Below are positions 1 through 8,554 of a DNA stretch of 64,000 nt, one piece after another. The DNA is taken from positions 52,279 to 116,278 of the forward strand of contig JAFWRK010000048.1 in the NCBI GenBank assembly GCA_017519965.1, given 5' to 3'. The position numbers and the translations under genes are program-made. Source of the DNA: Bacilli bacterium. Lineage in GTDB: Bacteria > Bacillota_I > Bacilli_A > RF39 > UBA660. Numbering within the stretch: the first letter of the stretch is position 1; each line of letters starts with the position of its first letter. Below the pieces are notes generated by a model. It ran no database searches and had not been told where the DNA came from. It worked only from the letters and a program-made list of their open reading frames with translations.

Positions 1-745
1 CTTTTCCTTCTAAATAATTAATAGTATCCCTTATTAACCATGGATTTCCTAATAATCCTCTACCAATCATGATAGCATCACAACCAGTATCTTTAAGCAT
101 ATTATAAGCATCTTTTGGAGTTTTAATATCTCCATTACCAATTACAGGTATACTAACATTATTTTTAACTTCTCTAATTATAATCCAATCTGCCTTACCA
201 CTATAGCCTTGACTTCTAGTTCTAGGATGAATACATATAGCACTTGCTCCAGCTTTTTCAATAACCTTTGCAATTTCTACAGCATTAATACTACTAGAAT
301 CCCAACCACTTCTTATCTTAACAGTAACAGGAATTGGAACAGAATTAACAACTGCTTTAACTATATTATAAACCTTTTCAGGTGACTTTAATAAAGCAGA
401 ACCCGCTTGTGCTCGTACAGCAACCTTAGGAACAGGACACCCCATATTAATATCAATAATATCAGGATGCATATTATTATAAATGAATTTAGCAGCTGTC
501 ACAAAAGACTCAACATCACAACCAAAAATTTGTTGTGCAATAGGTCTCTCAAAATCTGTCATATATAGCATATCAATCGTCTTCTTATTACTATAAGAGA
601 TGGCTTTATCACTAACCATCTCTGCATAAACAAGCCCACATCCCATTTCTTTACAAATGCGACGATAAGCAGAATTAGAAATACCAGCCATTGGGGCCAT
701 AACAATTTGATTTGCTATCTCAACATTTCCAATTTTCCATTTCAT
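1..745 (-). CDS. dusB: tRNA-dihydrouridine synthase DusB (3' end outside window)
   Basis: FMN-dependent enzyme that reduces uridine to dihydrouridine in the tRNA D-loop region. The gene begins at ATG 745-743 and runs off the left edge; about 248 codons are visible. The N-terminus reads MKWKIGNVEIANQIVMAPMA, the family's FMN-barrel start with the APMAG motif. INMGCPVPKV, with the catalytic Cys region, and IGRGLLGNPW, a phosphate-binding loop, are also present. The start codon overlaps the mscL stop as TAATG, so it is probably translationally coupled to mscL. The family is certain; the DusB subtype rests on overall resemblance to Firmicute DusB. Confidence 0.93.
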   Translation of the reverse strand, partial: MKWKIGNVEIANQIVMAPMAGISNSAYRRICKEMGCGLVYAEMVSDKAISYSNKKTIDMLYMTDFERPIAQQIFGCDVESFVTAAKFIYNNMHPDIIDINMGCPVPKVAVRAQAGSALLKSPEKVYNIVKAVVNSVPIPVTVKIRSGWDSSSINAVEIAKVIEKAGASAICIHPRTRSQGYSGKADWIIIREVKNNVSIPVIGNGDIKTPKDAYNMLKDTGCDAIMIGRGLLGNPWLIRDTINYLEGK

Positions 746-1185
746 TATTTAGATTTCTTTTTTAATAAGTCTCTAATTTCTTCTAATAAAATAGTTTCAT
801 CACTCTTTTTAGCTTCTTCAACTTCTTTAGCTTTTTTACCAATAGCCATAATACCATTTACAACTTTTAATAACATAAATAATACTAAAGCCATAATGAT
901 GAAATTAATAACTGAAGTTATAAAATCACCATAAAGTATTTTTTGACCACCATAAATTTTTATAGAACCACCTACTTCAGCTCCACCAATTCCATTAATT
1001 AATGGATTAATAACATCTGTAGTTAAAGCAGTAACAATATTTGAAAAAGCGCCACCTATAATTACACCGATAGCCATATCCATTACATTGCCACGTAAAA
1101 TAAATTCTTTAAATTCACCAATAAAACCTTTACTTTTACCTTTTATTTTTTCGATTTTTTCTTTATCAACTATTTTTTTAGCCAT
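745..1185 (-). CDS. mscL: Large-conductance mechanosensitive channel MscL
   Basis: Membrane tension-gated channel that releases solutes on hypo-osmotic shock; it acts as a pentamer in the cytoplasmic membrane. The protein has 146 aa. The signature block FKEFILRGNVMDMAIGVIIG, which is the amphipathic N-helix plus TM1, lies near residues 26-45. TM2 is near 88-110 and a charged C-terminal bundle follows. A lysine-rich N-terminal extension of about 20 residues precedes the usual start. It is transcribed from its own promoter at 1238-1211 and overlaps dusB by one base. Confidence 0.96.
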   Translation of the reverse strand: MAKKIVDKEKIEKIKGKSKGFIGEFKEFILRGNVMDMAIGVIIGGAFSNIVTALTTDVINPLINGIGGAEVGGSIKIYGGQKILYGDFITSVINFIIMALVLFMLLKVVNGIMAIGKKAKEVEEAKKSDETILLEEIRDLLKKKSK

Positions 1186-1210
1186 AAGTACTCACTCCTT
1201 TACTGCTTTT

Positions 1211-1238
1211 ATTATAATATTTTTTTGAGATTTTGCAA
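1211..1238 (-). promoter_or_regulatory. Sigma-A-type promoter of mscL-dusB
   Basis: On the minus strand, TTGCAA (1238-1233) is followed after 16 bp by TATAAT (1216-1211). It lies just downstream of the ftsH terminator and 26 bp upstream of the mscL start. Confidence 0.65.
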
Positions 1239-1270
1239 GAAAAAAGAACTAAACAATTAGTTTAATTCTT
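1238..1270 (-). terminator. Rho-independent terminator of ftsH
   Basis: An 11-bp stem with one G-U pair and loop AATTA spans 1244-1270 and is followed on the minus strand by a T-run. It overlaps the last codons of ftsH. Confidence 0.7.
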
Positions 1271-3224
1271 TTAGTAGTTCACTCTTAGTTAATTTAGAAG
1301 CATTCTTAATACCTTTTTCCTTAGCTATTTCTCTTAATTTAGTTACAGACATAGCCTCATAATTATCATCATCATCTTCAGGCATCTTTCCATTTTTAAC
1401 TAGATAATCAATTTGTTCTTTAGTAAGTGTTTCATATTCTAACAATGCTTCAGCAATCAATTTTAGTAAATCTTTATTTTTCTTTATTATATCAGTTGCT
1501 TGCTTATGACAATTATCGATAATCTTTCTCATTTCCATATCAATTTCATTTGCAACTTCATTTGAGAAATGTTGTGCTTTGTTATAATCACGTCCTAAGA
1601 AAACACTACCATCAGGTTGTTCAAATTGAAGAGGACCTAAATCACTCATACCATATTCAGTAACCATTGCTCTAACTATCTTAGTAGCCTTTTCAAAGTC
1701 ATTATGAGCACCAGTAGTTATTTCTCCAAATACTATTTCTTCAGCAGTTCTTCCACCTAATAATCCTGTAACTTCTTCTAATAAGTCAGTCTTAGTAGAA
1801 CACATTTTTTCCTCACTAGGAACCATCATATTATATCCACCAGCAGAACCTCTAGGAATAATAGTTACTTTTTGAACATCACTAGCATTAGCCAATTTTA
1901 AACCTATAACAGCATGACCTGCTTCATGATAAGCTACTAGCTTTCTATCATTTTCACTATATTTATGAGAAACTTTAGCAGGCCCCATTAATACTCTATC
2001 TGTAGCTTCATCAACTTCACTCATAGTAATAACGTCTTTATTACGTCTAACTGCTAATAAAGCAGCTTCGTTTAATAAGTTTTCCAAATCAGCTCCACTA
2101 AATCCAGGAGTACGCTTTGCTAAATTTTCAAGAGTAACACCAGAAGCTAACTTTTTATTCTTAGCGTGTACAGCTAATATTTCTTCACGTCCCTTAACGT
2201 CAGGTAAATTAACTGTAACTTGTCTATCAAATCTTCCAGGTCTAAGTAATGCTGGATCTAAAACATCTGGTCTATTAGTTGCAGCAATAATTATAATACC
2301 TTCATTAGCTCCAAAACCATCCATCTCAGTAAGTAATTGATTTAATGTTTGTTCACGTTCATCATGACCTCCACCTAAACCAGTACCTCTTTGACGTCCC
2401 ACTGCATCAATTTCATCAATAAAAATTAAACATGGAGCATTTCTTTTAGCTTGTTGGAACATATCTCTTACACGAGAAGCACCAACTCCAACAAACAATT
2501 CTACAAAGTCAGATCCACTAATAAAATAGAATGGAACTTCAGCCTCACCAGCAACCGCTTTAGCCAATAAAGTTTTACCAGTTCCTGGAGGACCAAAAAG
2601 TAATACACCTTTAGGAATTCTAGCTCCTAATTTTTGAAATCTTTTTGGATTCTTCAAAAAATCTATTAATTCTTTTAATTCTTCTTTTTCTTCTTTTAAT
2701 CCAGCAACATCACTAAAAGTAACCTTATTTGAGTCTGGATTTAACTTAGCTCTACTTTTTCCAAAATCTAAAGAACTTTTATTACCTGACAATTGTCTAC
2801 TAAATAACCAAAAAGCAGCTACTATAAATATAACAAATGGAAGAACATTAACAACAACTAAAAGTAAAGTAGAAGAATCAGGATCAGCTTTAACTTCTAA
2901 TTTAAATTCTTGACCATCGCTAGCCTCAATTATTTTTTTCATAACTTCTTCACTTAAAGGTAATTTAGCAAAGAATGTTTCATCTTCTTTAGCATCTTTT
3001 AAAGTACCTCTAACTTCATAAGTATAAGCAGAACCTCTTGTAACTATTTCTAATTCTTTTACATTAGATTCTTTTAATTCATTAATAAACTCATCATATG
3101 TTAATACTTTAACACTAGTATTTAAAACATTAACAAAATAAAATATTCCAATTATTATTAATGAAATAAATAAGTAAGGTAATAAACCTCTTTTTACAGT
3201 CTTTTTATCAATATTATTATTCAC
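1257..3224 (-). CDS. ftsH: ATP-dependent zinc metalloprotease FtsH with a Rho-N/SAP-like tail
   Basis: Membrane-anchored AAA+ protease for membrane-protein quality control and regulator turnover. It has 655 aa: TM1 at about 14-32, an extracytoplasmic domain, TM2 at about 121-143, Walker A GPPGTGKT at 211-218, Walker B IFIDEIDA near 268, the SRH region near 316-333, and the zinc site HEAGH at 433-437. The last ~31 residues, from [14 protein letters not shown] to the end, look like a Rho termination factor N-terminal or SAP helix-extended-helix module, which usual FtsH proteins lack. The gene lies 12 bp downstream of tilS; hpt, which sits between them in Bacillus, is missing. Confidence 0.97.
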   Translation of the reverse strand: MNNNIDKKTVKRGLLPYLFISLIIIGIFYFVNVLNTSVKVLTYDEFINELKESNVKELEIVTRGSAYTYEVRGTLKDAKEDETFFAKLPLSEEVMKKIIEASDGQEFKLEVKADPDSSTLLLVVVNVLPFVIFIVAAFWLFSRQLSGNKSSLDFGKSRAKLNPDSNKVTFSDVAGLKEEKEELKELIDFLKNPKRFQKLGARIPKGVLLFGPPGTGKTLLAKAVAGEAEVPFYFISGSDFVELFVGVGASRVRDMFQQAKRNAPCLIFIDEIDAVGRQRGTGLGGGHDEREQTLNQLLTEMDGFGANEGIIIIAATNRPDVLDPALLRPGRFDRQVTVNLPDVKGREEILAVHAKNKKLASGVTLENLAKRTPGFSGADLENLLNEAALLAVRRNKDVITMSEVDEATDRVLMGPAKVSHKYSENDRKLVAYHEAGHAVIGLKLANASDVQKVTIIPRGSAGGYNMMVPSEEKMCSTKTDLLEEVTGLLGGRTAEEIVFGEITTGAHNDFEKATKIVRAMVTEYGMSDLGPLQFEQPDGSVFLGRDYNKAQHFSNEVANEIDMEMRKIIDNCHKQATDIIKKNKDLLKLIAEALLEYETLTKEQIDYLVKNGKMPEDDDDNYEAMSVTKLREIAKEKGIKNASKLTKSELLKELN

Positions 3225-3236
3225 TAAAATTCCTCC

Positions 3237-4550
3237 TTAACTGTATTTCAGTATTATATCATAATTATCATCTTTATTTTTGTCAAATATTGATTTTTTA
3301 ATTCCAGGTATCCAAACTATCTTTCCAGTTGAATCAGTAACAATAGGCCAACTATCTCTACACCTTAAAGGTATTTTACAATCAATATATATATCTTTTA
3401 CCTTTTTAGTCTTATTCATTCCTTTAATTAACATCTTATCTCCAAATCTTCTAGTTCTTACAATTAAAGGTAAAGTAATATCACTACTAGATAATCTACA
3501 TATATTATTACTATTATTAGTAGTATCTTCAACTTTTTCTATAATATGATTATTAGGTAGAGAAACATAATTATTTATTTCTACTTCATAACTACTAATT
3601 AAATCAGTAGGCTTTTGTAACTCTAAATAATTATATGTTTTTAGAGCAATAACATCATTAGGTAAATTAATATAACCATTAGATTTTCTTCCATTTATTA
3701 AATTAAGAATAAGATTTATATGTCTATCATTAATAAGAATTAAATCATCATTATAATACTCATTAAGAAGATAATATAATATTTCTTTTTGAATAAATAA
3801 GTCTTCTAACTTAAACTTATCTATAATAATTTTATTATTATCAATAGTTCTTTGTATTGCTTTATTACGTTCCTTATCTAGATATTTACTAACCTCATCT
3901 AAAGTATTACTAAATTTTAAAAACTTTAAATGAACATTTTTTTCTTCTTCTTTTAAGAATGGTAATAAATACTTTCTATATCTATTTCTAGTATATTTAT
4001 CTTTTTCATTAGAATCATCAACATAATATTTAACATTATTTTCTATATCATACTCTTTTAATTGCTCTTTAGTAAACCTTATTAAAGGTCTAACTATTTT
4101 ATATGTTCCTTTATCTATAACTTCTTTAAATCCACTATAACCATTTAAATTAGATCCTCTTACAATTCTCATCATAACAGTTTCTACCAAATCATCTCCA
4201 TGATGAGCAGTCATTAAGTAATTAGCATTATATTTGTTGACTAATGTTTCAAAGTACTTATATCTTATATTATGAGCTTCGTTATGAAAATTATCATCAC
4301 CATAAGACTCAATAGTCATTGTTTCAAATAAAATATTATTAATTTCACAATAATCTTTCATATATAAAGCTTCTTCAACACTCTGTTCTCTTAAATTGTG
4401 ATTAACATGAGCTATGATTAAGGACAAATTATACTTATCTCTAACCTTAAGTAACATATCAACCAATGCCATAGAATCAGGTCCAGTAGAACATCCAACA
4501 ACAATGATATCATTTTTATTAAATTTAAAATAATTATCAATTTTAATCAT
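3237..4550 (-). CDS. tilS: tRNA(Ile)-lysidine synthase
   Basis: ATP-dependent enzyme that converts C34 of the minor tRNA-Ile(CAU) to lysidine, changing its amino-acid identity and AUA decoding; it is essential. It has 437 aa. The PP-loop is CSTGPDSMAL near residue 20, the STGPDS variant of SGGxDS seen in some low-GC bacteria. HVNHNLR near 48 and AHHGDD near 115 are further N-type ATPase motifs. The C-terminal TilS substrate-binding domain (RTRRFGDKM and after) is intact. A strong AGGAGGT lies just before the ATG. It forms a unit with ftsH downstream. Confidence 0.95.
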   Translation of the reverse strand: MIKIDNYFKFNKNDIIVVGCSTGPDSMALVDMLLKVRDKYNLSLIIAHVNHNLREQSVEEALYMKDYCEINNILFETMTIESYGDDNFHNEAHNIRYKYFETLVNKYNANYLMTAHHGDDLVETVMMRIVRGSNLNGYSGFKEVIDKGTYKIVRPLIRFTKEQLKEYDIENNVKYYVDDSNEKDKYTRNRYRKYLLPFLKEEEKNVHLKFLKFSNTLDEVSKYLDKERNKAIQRTIDNNKIIIDKFKLEDLFIQKEILYYLLNEYYNDDLILINDRHINLILNLINGRKSNGYINLPNDVIALKTYNYLELQKPTDLISSYEVEINNYVSLPNNHIIEKVEDTTNNSNNICRLSSSDITLPLIVRTRRFGDKMLIKGMNKTKKVKDIYIDCKIPLRCRDSWPIVTDSTGKIVWIPGIKKSIFDKNKDDNYDIILKYS

Positions 4551-4591
4551 AGTACCTCCTATGTCATTTAATAGTATACCATATAAAAAAC

Positions 4592-4617
4592 AAAAAAAAG
4601 ATGAATTTTATTCATCT
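4592..4617 (-). terminator. Terminator after divIC
   Basis: AGATGAA / TTCATCT stem with loop TTTTA at 4599-4617, followed on the minus strand by a T-run. It overlaps the divIC stop. Confidence 0.75.
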
Positions 4618-4913
4618 TCTGGAATTTTTATAATAAACTCTCCTTCTTTAGAAAATAAATACTTCTCACGAGCATATCTTGCAATATACTCAGAGTCTTG
4701 AAGCTTTTTTGCATCTAATTGCAACTCTTTTTCTTTTTCTTGTAAAGATACAAGTTCTTTTTCTAATTGTTTCTTCTCTTGATATTTTTCAAATATTGTA
4801 ATCCAATATTTACCAATTGTAAATGATACAGTAACAATAATAATTAAAGAAGAAACACCCAAGATCATCATCCTTCTTTTAAGTTTTTTCTTACTCTGTT
4901 TATTACGTGCCAC
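4608..4913 (-). CDS. divIC: Septum formation initiator, DivIC/FtsB family
   Basis: Bitopic division protein of the FtsL-DivIB-DivIC complex that links the cytosolic Z-ring to septal wall synthesis. It has 101 aa: a basic cytosolic N-terminus, a single TM at about 15-33, and a coiled coil at about 38-72 rich in E, K, L and Q. A conserved FtsB/DivIC-type end follows (YIARYAREKYLFSKEGE). The neighbours yabP-yabQ upstream match the Bacillus yabP-yabQ-divIC order, which supports DivIC rather than FtsL. Confidence 0.9.
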   Translation of the reverse strand: MARNKQSKKKLKRRMMILGVSSLIIIVTVSFTIGKYWITIFEKYQEKKQLEKELVSLQEKEKELQLDAKKLQDSEYIARYAREKYLFSKEGEFIIKIPEDE

Positions 4914-4983
4914 TTTTTATCACCTACCATCTCACCCTAATTATATAGCACAAACCTATATAATTCAATAAAACCAAGCAATA

Positions 4984-5244
4984 TTAAAAGTGATTTACAG
5001 TTAAATAACACAATAAAAAACCAAGAATAAAGAAAATCAAAATATAATAACTTAATAGAAGAAAATTCAAATAATAAAATATAATTAAAAATAAAAAAGT
5101 AAAAGAAAGATTAAAAACAAAATCTGTTATCAAAAAACATTTTTTCTTCCTTAAAAACTTTTTATAAAGTTTAAATAAAAAGCAATAAAAATATCCTAAT
5201 ATAATTGAAATAATAATAACAAAAATTTGAATACTAATATTCAT
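4984..5244 (-). CDS. yabQ: YabQ-like spore cortex membrane protein (short)
   Basis: Small, very hydrophobic protein of 86 aa with about three TM segments (3-22, 42-60, 63-83) and a basic loop between. There is no strong motif of its own. The assignment rests on position: it is directly coupled to yabP upstream (stop and start within 1 bp) and lies upstream of divIC, exactly where Bacillus has YabQ, a membrane protein needed for spore cortex formation. It is much shorter than the Bacillus protein and would match only its membrane part. Confidence 0.65.
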   Translation of the reverse strand: MNISIQIFVIIISIILGYFYCFLFKLYKKFLRKKKCFLITDFVFNLSFTFLFLIIFYYLNFLLLSYYILIFFILGFLLCYLTVNHF

Positions 5245-5537
5245 TATTTAAATAACCTATTAAAAATACTTTCTTCTTTTTCTTTCTTAGTAGAATCCTC
5301 AGCATAAATAATACTATTTATTAATCCTTTAATTGAGACATTTCCTTGAATTGTATCTAATTTAAGTAACTCAAGATTCTCACCTTTAACAATCATATAT
5401 CCTTGAATTGTATCTATAATAAATTGTTTCTTATCAAAATTATCTATTTTTTTAACACCTGAAATAGCTAAATTTTTCCTTTCTAGTAACTGAAAACTAT
5501 GATTATAAGTATTAATATTATTATCTTGTTTGTCCAT
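5244..5537 (-). CDS. yabP: Sporulation protein YabP
   Basis: YabP family, required in Bacillus for normal cortex formation in the mother cell. The protein has 97 aa. Family features are HSFQLLERKNLAISGVKKID near residue 13, then DTIQGYMIVKGENLEL, and a second half repeating the beta pattern. The phrase DTIQG occurs twice (about residues 42 and 63), consistent with a small duplicated beta fold. A strong AGGAGG precedes the ATG. A possible sigma-E promoter lies upstream. It is a clear sporulation marker. Confidence 0.88.
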   Translation of the reverse strand: MDKQDNNINTYNHSFQLLERKNLAISGVKKIDNFDKKQFIIDTIQGYMIVKGENLELLKLDTIQGNVSIKGLINSIIYAEDSTKKEKEESIFNRLFK

Positions 5538-5553
5538 ATATTCCTCCTATTAA

Positions 5554-5581
5554 AATATATGAACAAAAACAAAAAATATGC
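5554..5581 (-). promoter_or_regulatory. Possible sigma-E-type promoter of yabP-yabQ
   Basis: On the minus strand GCATATT (5581-5575) is followed after 13 bp by CATATATT (5561-5554), 16 bp before the yabP start. This resembles the mother-cell sigma-E pattern (GMATATT, about 14 bp, CATACANT), and yabP is sigma-E dependent in Bacillus. AT-rich sequence makes chance matches likely. Confidence 0.4.
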
Positions 5582-5606
5582 AAAAAAAAGAACGCCTTAA
5601 GCGTCT
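5582..5606 (-). terminator. Terminator after spoVG
   Basis: Short ACGC / GCGT hairpin around CTTAA that overlaps the spoVG stop, followed on the minus strand by an eight-T run. The stem is short. Confidence 0.5.
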
Positions 5607-5881
5607 TCTTCATCCTCATCTGTCTCAGGAGCATTTTTATATGCTTCTAAAATTGCTTCTTCAAACATAGAACGAACTTCAGGATTAATTGGGTGAGCAA
5701 TATCACGGTAACTACCTGTAGCTGTCTTTCGGCTAGGCATAGCTATAAATAAACCGTTGTCTCCCTCAATTATACGAATATCATGAACAGCAAAACTCTC
5801 ATCTAATAGAACTGAAGCTATTCCTTTCATACGAGAGCCTTCTTTTTCAATCTTACGTACATTAACTGATGTTATTTTCAT
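5597..5881 (-). CDS. spoVG: Septation regulator / RNA- and DNA-binding protein SpoVG
   Basis: Small site-specific nucleic-acid-binding regulator that affects division, sporulation and surface genes. It has 94 aa, the usual size. It begins [20 protein letters not shown] and contains the near-invariant block [20 protein letters not shown] around residues 46-65. The tail is acidic. It is preceded by GGGAGG and its own promoter, and lies between veg and yabP as part of a Bacillus-like sporulation neighbourhood. Confidence 0.97.
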   Translation of the reverse strand: MKITSVNVRKIEKEGSRMKGIASVLLDESFAVHDIRIIEGDNGLFIAMPSRKTATGSYRDIAHPINPEVRSMFEEAILEAYKNAPETDEDEEDA

Positions 5882-5924
5882 GCGAATATTCCTCCCTCTA
5901 AAGTAAATAATACTTTATAGAATA

Positions 5925-5953
5925 ATTGTAATATAACAAGATAGAAAATGCAA
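5925..5953 (-). promoter_or_regulatory. Promoter of spoVG
   Basis: TTGCAT (5953-5948), a 17-bp spacer and TACAAT (5930-5925) on the minus strand, about 45 bp upstream of the start. It reads as sigma-A type; a clear sigma-H pattern, as in Bacillus, was not found. Confidence 0.55.
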
Positions 5954-5979
5954 TATTTTTTAAATAACACCAGTAAAAA

Positions 5980-6192
5980 CTATTCAATTATTTCAAGATA
6001 ATTAATTAAAATATCACTATAAGTAAATGATTTTATAGAATCGTCGTCTAACTTTATAGTAAAGATTGCATTATATGTATTGTTTATCACTCCATAAAAT
6101 TCTTCAACTTGATTTCTAGATCCATTATATTTAAATTTATGCCTAATACCAACACTTTTCCTAATTTTATCTCTTATAGAATCAAGCATCAT
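5980..6192 (-). CDS. veg: Veg family protein (biofilm-related regulator)
   Basis: 70-aa protein with the Veg pattern: IRDKIRKSVGIRHKFKYNGSRNQVEEFYGVI resembles the SH3-like Veg fold, and a final beta region with FTYSDIL matches the family SYxDVL motif. In Bacillus, Veg is an abundant protein that promotes biofilm matrix expression by antagonising SinR. The start overlaps the yabG stop by 4 bp, so the two are probably coupled. The yabG-veg order is as in Bacillus. Confidence 0.85.
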   Translation of the reverse strand: MMLDSIRDKIRKSVGIRHKFKYNGSRNQVEEFYGVINNTYNAIFTIKLDDDSIKSFTYSDILINYLEIIE

Positions 6193-6959
6193 CTAGGATA
6201 CCCCACATACATAGTTCCATTAGTAATAATTCCCCCGATACCTTCACTTCCAAATTTAGTTTTATTAATCAATTTTAATAGATCTATACTTTTACTTTTA
6301 TCAGAAAAAGCTAGAGAAACAGCAATTACAGCAGGATCCAAGGCATGAATATTAATTCGCTTAGGACTAGAGGCAAAATTAGCACCAGCCTTTATTAAAT
6401 CTTCATAATTAGATTGACAAGCTCCAGCTATAATAATTAACTTATCTTGATTTTTTTCTACTTTTCTAGCTTCTTTAACAGTATCAATAAAATTAGATGA
6501 ATTTTGATATTTAGAATTACTATTATAGCCTTTCTTTTTATACAAGGCATCATGACCGGTTATTATTAATATATCAGGATGATATTTACCAATTAATTCT
6601 TTAATTTTCGAACTCATTTCTGACTCAGGAATATAAACTCCATTAGCTTTGACTCGCATTCTATTATAAAATCTCATACATCTAGATAAATAATCTTCAT
6701 CACCATCAATATGTAAAATAGTTCCTGGTATATAAAAGTACTCAGATCTATCAAGATTAAAATCATCAAAAGATTCTAACTCATCATCAGTAGTTTTTGT
6801 ATTAGAAGTTAAAACTAAATCCGATAAAAAAGCATCTGCTTTTAATCTTACATTTAATCCATATAAGTCTGCTACTTCATTATTAATACTTACTATTCTA
6901 AAAACAATATCATTATTATAGGATGATCTAGTAACAAAGTCTCCCACTTTAAATTTCAT
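6189..6959 (-). CDS. yabG: Sporulation-specific protease YabG
   Basis: YabG is a cysteine protease that processes spore coat proteins during late sporulation. The protein has 256 aa, somewhat short for the family. Recognisable blocks are the KVGDFVTRSSY start, ILHIDGDEDYLSRCMRFY near residue 80, PDILIITGHDALYKK near 132, and the acidic-basic C-terminal half with GACQSNYEDLIKAGANFASS. It stands between ksgA and veg as in Bacillus. It strongly suggests endospore formation. Confidence 0.93.
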   Translation of the reverse strand: MKFKVGDFVTRSSYNNDIVFRIVSINNEVADLYGLNVRLKADAFLSDLVLTSNTKTTDDELESFDDFNLDRSEYFYIPGTILHIDGDEDYLSRCMRFYNRMRVKANGVYIPESEMSSKIKELIGKYHPDILIITGHDALYKKKGYNSNSKYQNSSNFIDTVKEARKVEKNQDKLIIIAGACQSNYEDLIKAGANFASSPKRINIHALDPAVIAVSLAFSDKSKSIDLLKLINKTKFGSEGIGGIITNGTMYVGYPR

Positions 6960-6998
6960 ATAATCATCTCCACAAAATAATATGCAAAAAAAAAGAAA

Positions 6999-7799
6999 TT
7001 ATTCACAAATATAGTTTGCTATATCTACGAATATTTCTACATCCAACTGTTCGGCTCTTACATTCAAATCAAAGCCATACTTATTTAATATGTATTCAAT
7101 CTTATTCAGATCGTATTTTTTTAAATTGTTTCTAATAGTTTTCCTTTTAAATTGAAAACTATCTAAAAGTAATTGTTGAAAGAAATCAAAGTCTTTTAAA
7201 AATAATCTATCTTCCTTTTCTGTAAAAGATATTATTACACTATCTACATTTGGCTCAGGAATAAATTGTTTTCTAGAAACAAAGAATTCTTTTTTAACAT
7301 TATAAAAGTAATTAAGTAATACAGTAATAGATCCATATTCTTTATTACCAGGCAAAGTTGAAAACCTATCACCAACTTCTTTTTGTACCATCATAATTAT
7401 TTTATCAAACTTTAAATTTGATTTAAGAAGTTTCATAAGAATAGGTGTTGTAATATAATATGGAACATTACTTATAAAAAATAATTTATCATATTCATAC
7501 TTATTAATATCCGTATCAATATCAGAAGTTAAAAAGTCATTAAAAATTAAATCTATATTATCAAATGCTGAAAGCTTATTAGTTAGTTCTTCTTTTAAAT
7601 CAGTATCAATTTCATAAGCTATAACTTGAGAAGCACGTGAAGCTAACTCTCTAGTCATTATAGCTCCACCAGGTCCAACTTCAACAACTAAAGATTTATC
7701 ATCTAAATTAGCACAATCAACAATTTTTTTGACTGTATTTTCATTCTTAAGAAAGTTTTGACCATACTTTTTTTTGAATTTAACATTATATTTTTCCAT
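6999..7799 (-). CDS. rsmA: 16S rRNA dimethyladenosine transferase KsgA/RsmA
   Basis: SAM-dependent enzyme that dimethylates A1518 and A1519 in helix 45 of 16S rRNA during 30S maturation. It has 266 aa: GQNFLKNENTVKKIVD near the N-terminus, the SAM loop VVEVGPGGAIMTREL at about 38-52, and the catalytic NVPYYITTPI near 110-119. The small C-terminal helical domain is present. It lies upstream of yabG. The usual upstream partner rnmV (M5 ribonuclease) is absent; the SipW-like gene sits there instead. Confidence 0.97.
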   Translation of the reverse strand: MEKYNVKFKKKYGQNFLKNENTVKKIVDCANLDDKSLVVEVGPGGAIMTRELASRASQVIAYEIDTDLKEELTNKLSAFDNIDLIFNDFLTSDIDTDINKYEYDKLFFISNVPYYITTPILMKLLKSNLKFDKIIMMVQKEVGDRFSTLPGNKEYGSITVLLNYFYNVKKEFFVSRKQFIPEPNVDSVIISFTEKEDRLFLKDFDFFQQLLLDSFQFKRKTIRNNLKKYDLNKIEYILNKYGFDLNVRAEQLDVEIFVDIANYICE

Positions 7800-7844
7800 A
7801 CATAATTCACCGCCTAAAATTATAACATAAAAAAAGAAAAAGAC

Positions 7845-8456
7845 CTAATCAAATTCTTCTTCCTTATTATTCATATGTTTAATATTTATTAATAATATCA
7901 AAACTATAGGACAAATAATAAATAATATAAATCCAATAGGTTTTCTCAAAAAATCTTTTATATAGCCAATCTTTGGTAATTTCAAAACAACTTTTCCATA
8001 TATATTTTCTTTTTTAACTACTGCAGAATCCTCTATCCTATTATTATCACCTTTAGTTCTATATACTAAATCACCTGTAGAAATAGTTTGCGTTCCAACA
8101 ATTCTATGAGTAACTGTTAAACCATCATACCTTTCATCAGTAGATTTAAAAGTAATAATATCTCCAATATCAATAATAGAATCAGAGGTTCTTTTTACAA
8201 TTACAGCATCATTAACTTTAATAGTTGGAACCATACTAGGAGTTATAATAATATATCCTCCAAACAAAGGAACAACATTATTACCTTGTTTATAATTATA
8301 ATAAACATCTCCAATAACTATCATGATAAAAGTAGCTATAGTTAATGAAAGAGTAATAATAGATATCAAAAAAGCTCTAGAAATAAAACGCAAAAAGAAT
8401 CTAAATGTTTCTTTAGATGTATAACTATCTTTATATTGTAAAGACTTAATCTGCAT
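7845..8456 (-). CDS. Signal peptidase I, SipW/ER (S26B) type
   Basis: 203-aa membrane peptidase with an N-terminal TM (about 25-48) and a C-terminal TM (about 175-192). The catalytic Ser motif is IITPSMVPTI near residue 72. The general-base position is His, in GLTVTHRIVGT near 117, rather than Lys, which marks the SipW/archaeal/ER type. RTKGDNNRIED is the conserved third box. In Bacillus, SipW processes the biofilm fibre protein TasA and TapA. Here the two genes upstream encode related exported proteins, its probable substrates by position. Confidence 0.88.
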   Translation of the reverse strand: MQIKSLQYKDSYTSKETFRFFLRFISRAFLISIITLSLTIATFIMIVIGDVYYNYKQGNNVVPLFGGYIIITPSMVPTIKVNDAVIVKRTSDSIIDIGDIITFKSTDERYDGLTVTHRIVGTQTISTGDLVYRTKGDNNRIEDSAVVKKENIYGKVVLKLPKIGYIKDFLRKPIGFILFIICPIVLILLINIKHMNNKEEEFD

Positions 8457-8531
8457 TTTATCACCCTATTATAATTATAATACTTAAAGCGTTAAAATAA
8501 ATAATAATTTAAGAATTAAAAAATATTAGAC

Positions 8532-8554
8532 AAAAAAAGACATCTTAAGATGCC
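8532..8554 (-). terminator. Hairpin after the first TasA-like gene
   Basis: GACATC-TTAA-GATGCC hairpin with one G-U pair and a seven-T run on the minus strand, overlapping the stop of the 8545-9159 gene. It separates that gene from the signal peptidase, so the peptidase may have its own promoter or depend on read-through. Confidence 0.6.

Noticed and set aside
6975..6990. CATATTATT before yabG as a sigma-K -10
   Set aside because: Only a partial match to CATANNNTA, with no credible -35, in very AT-rich sequence.
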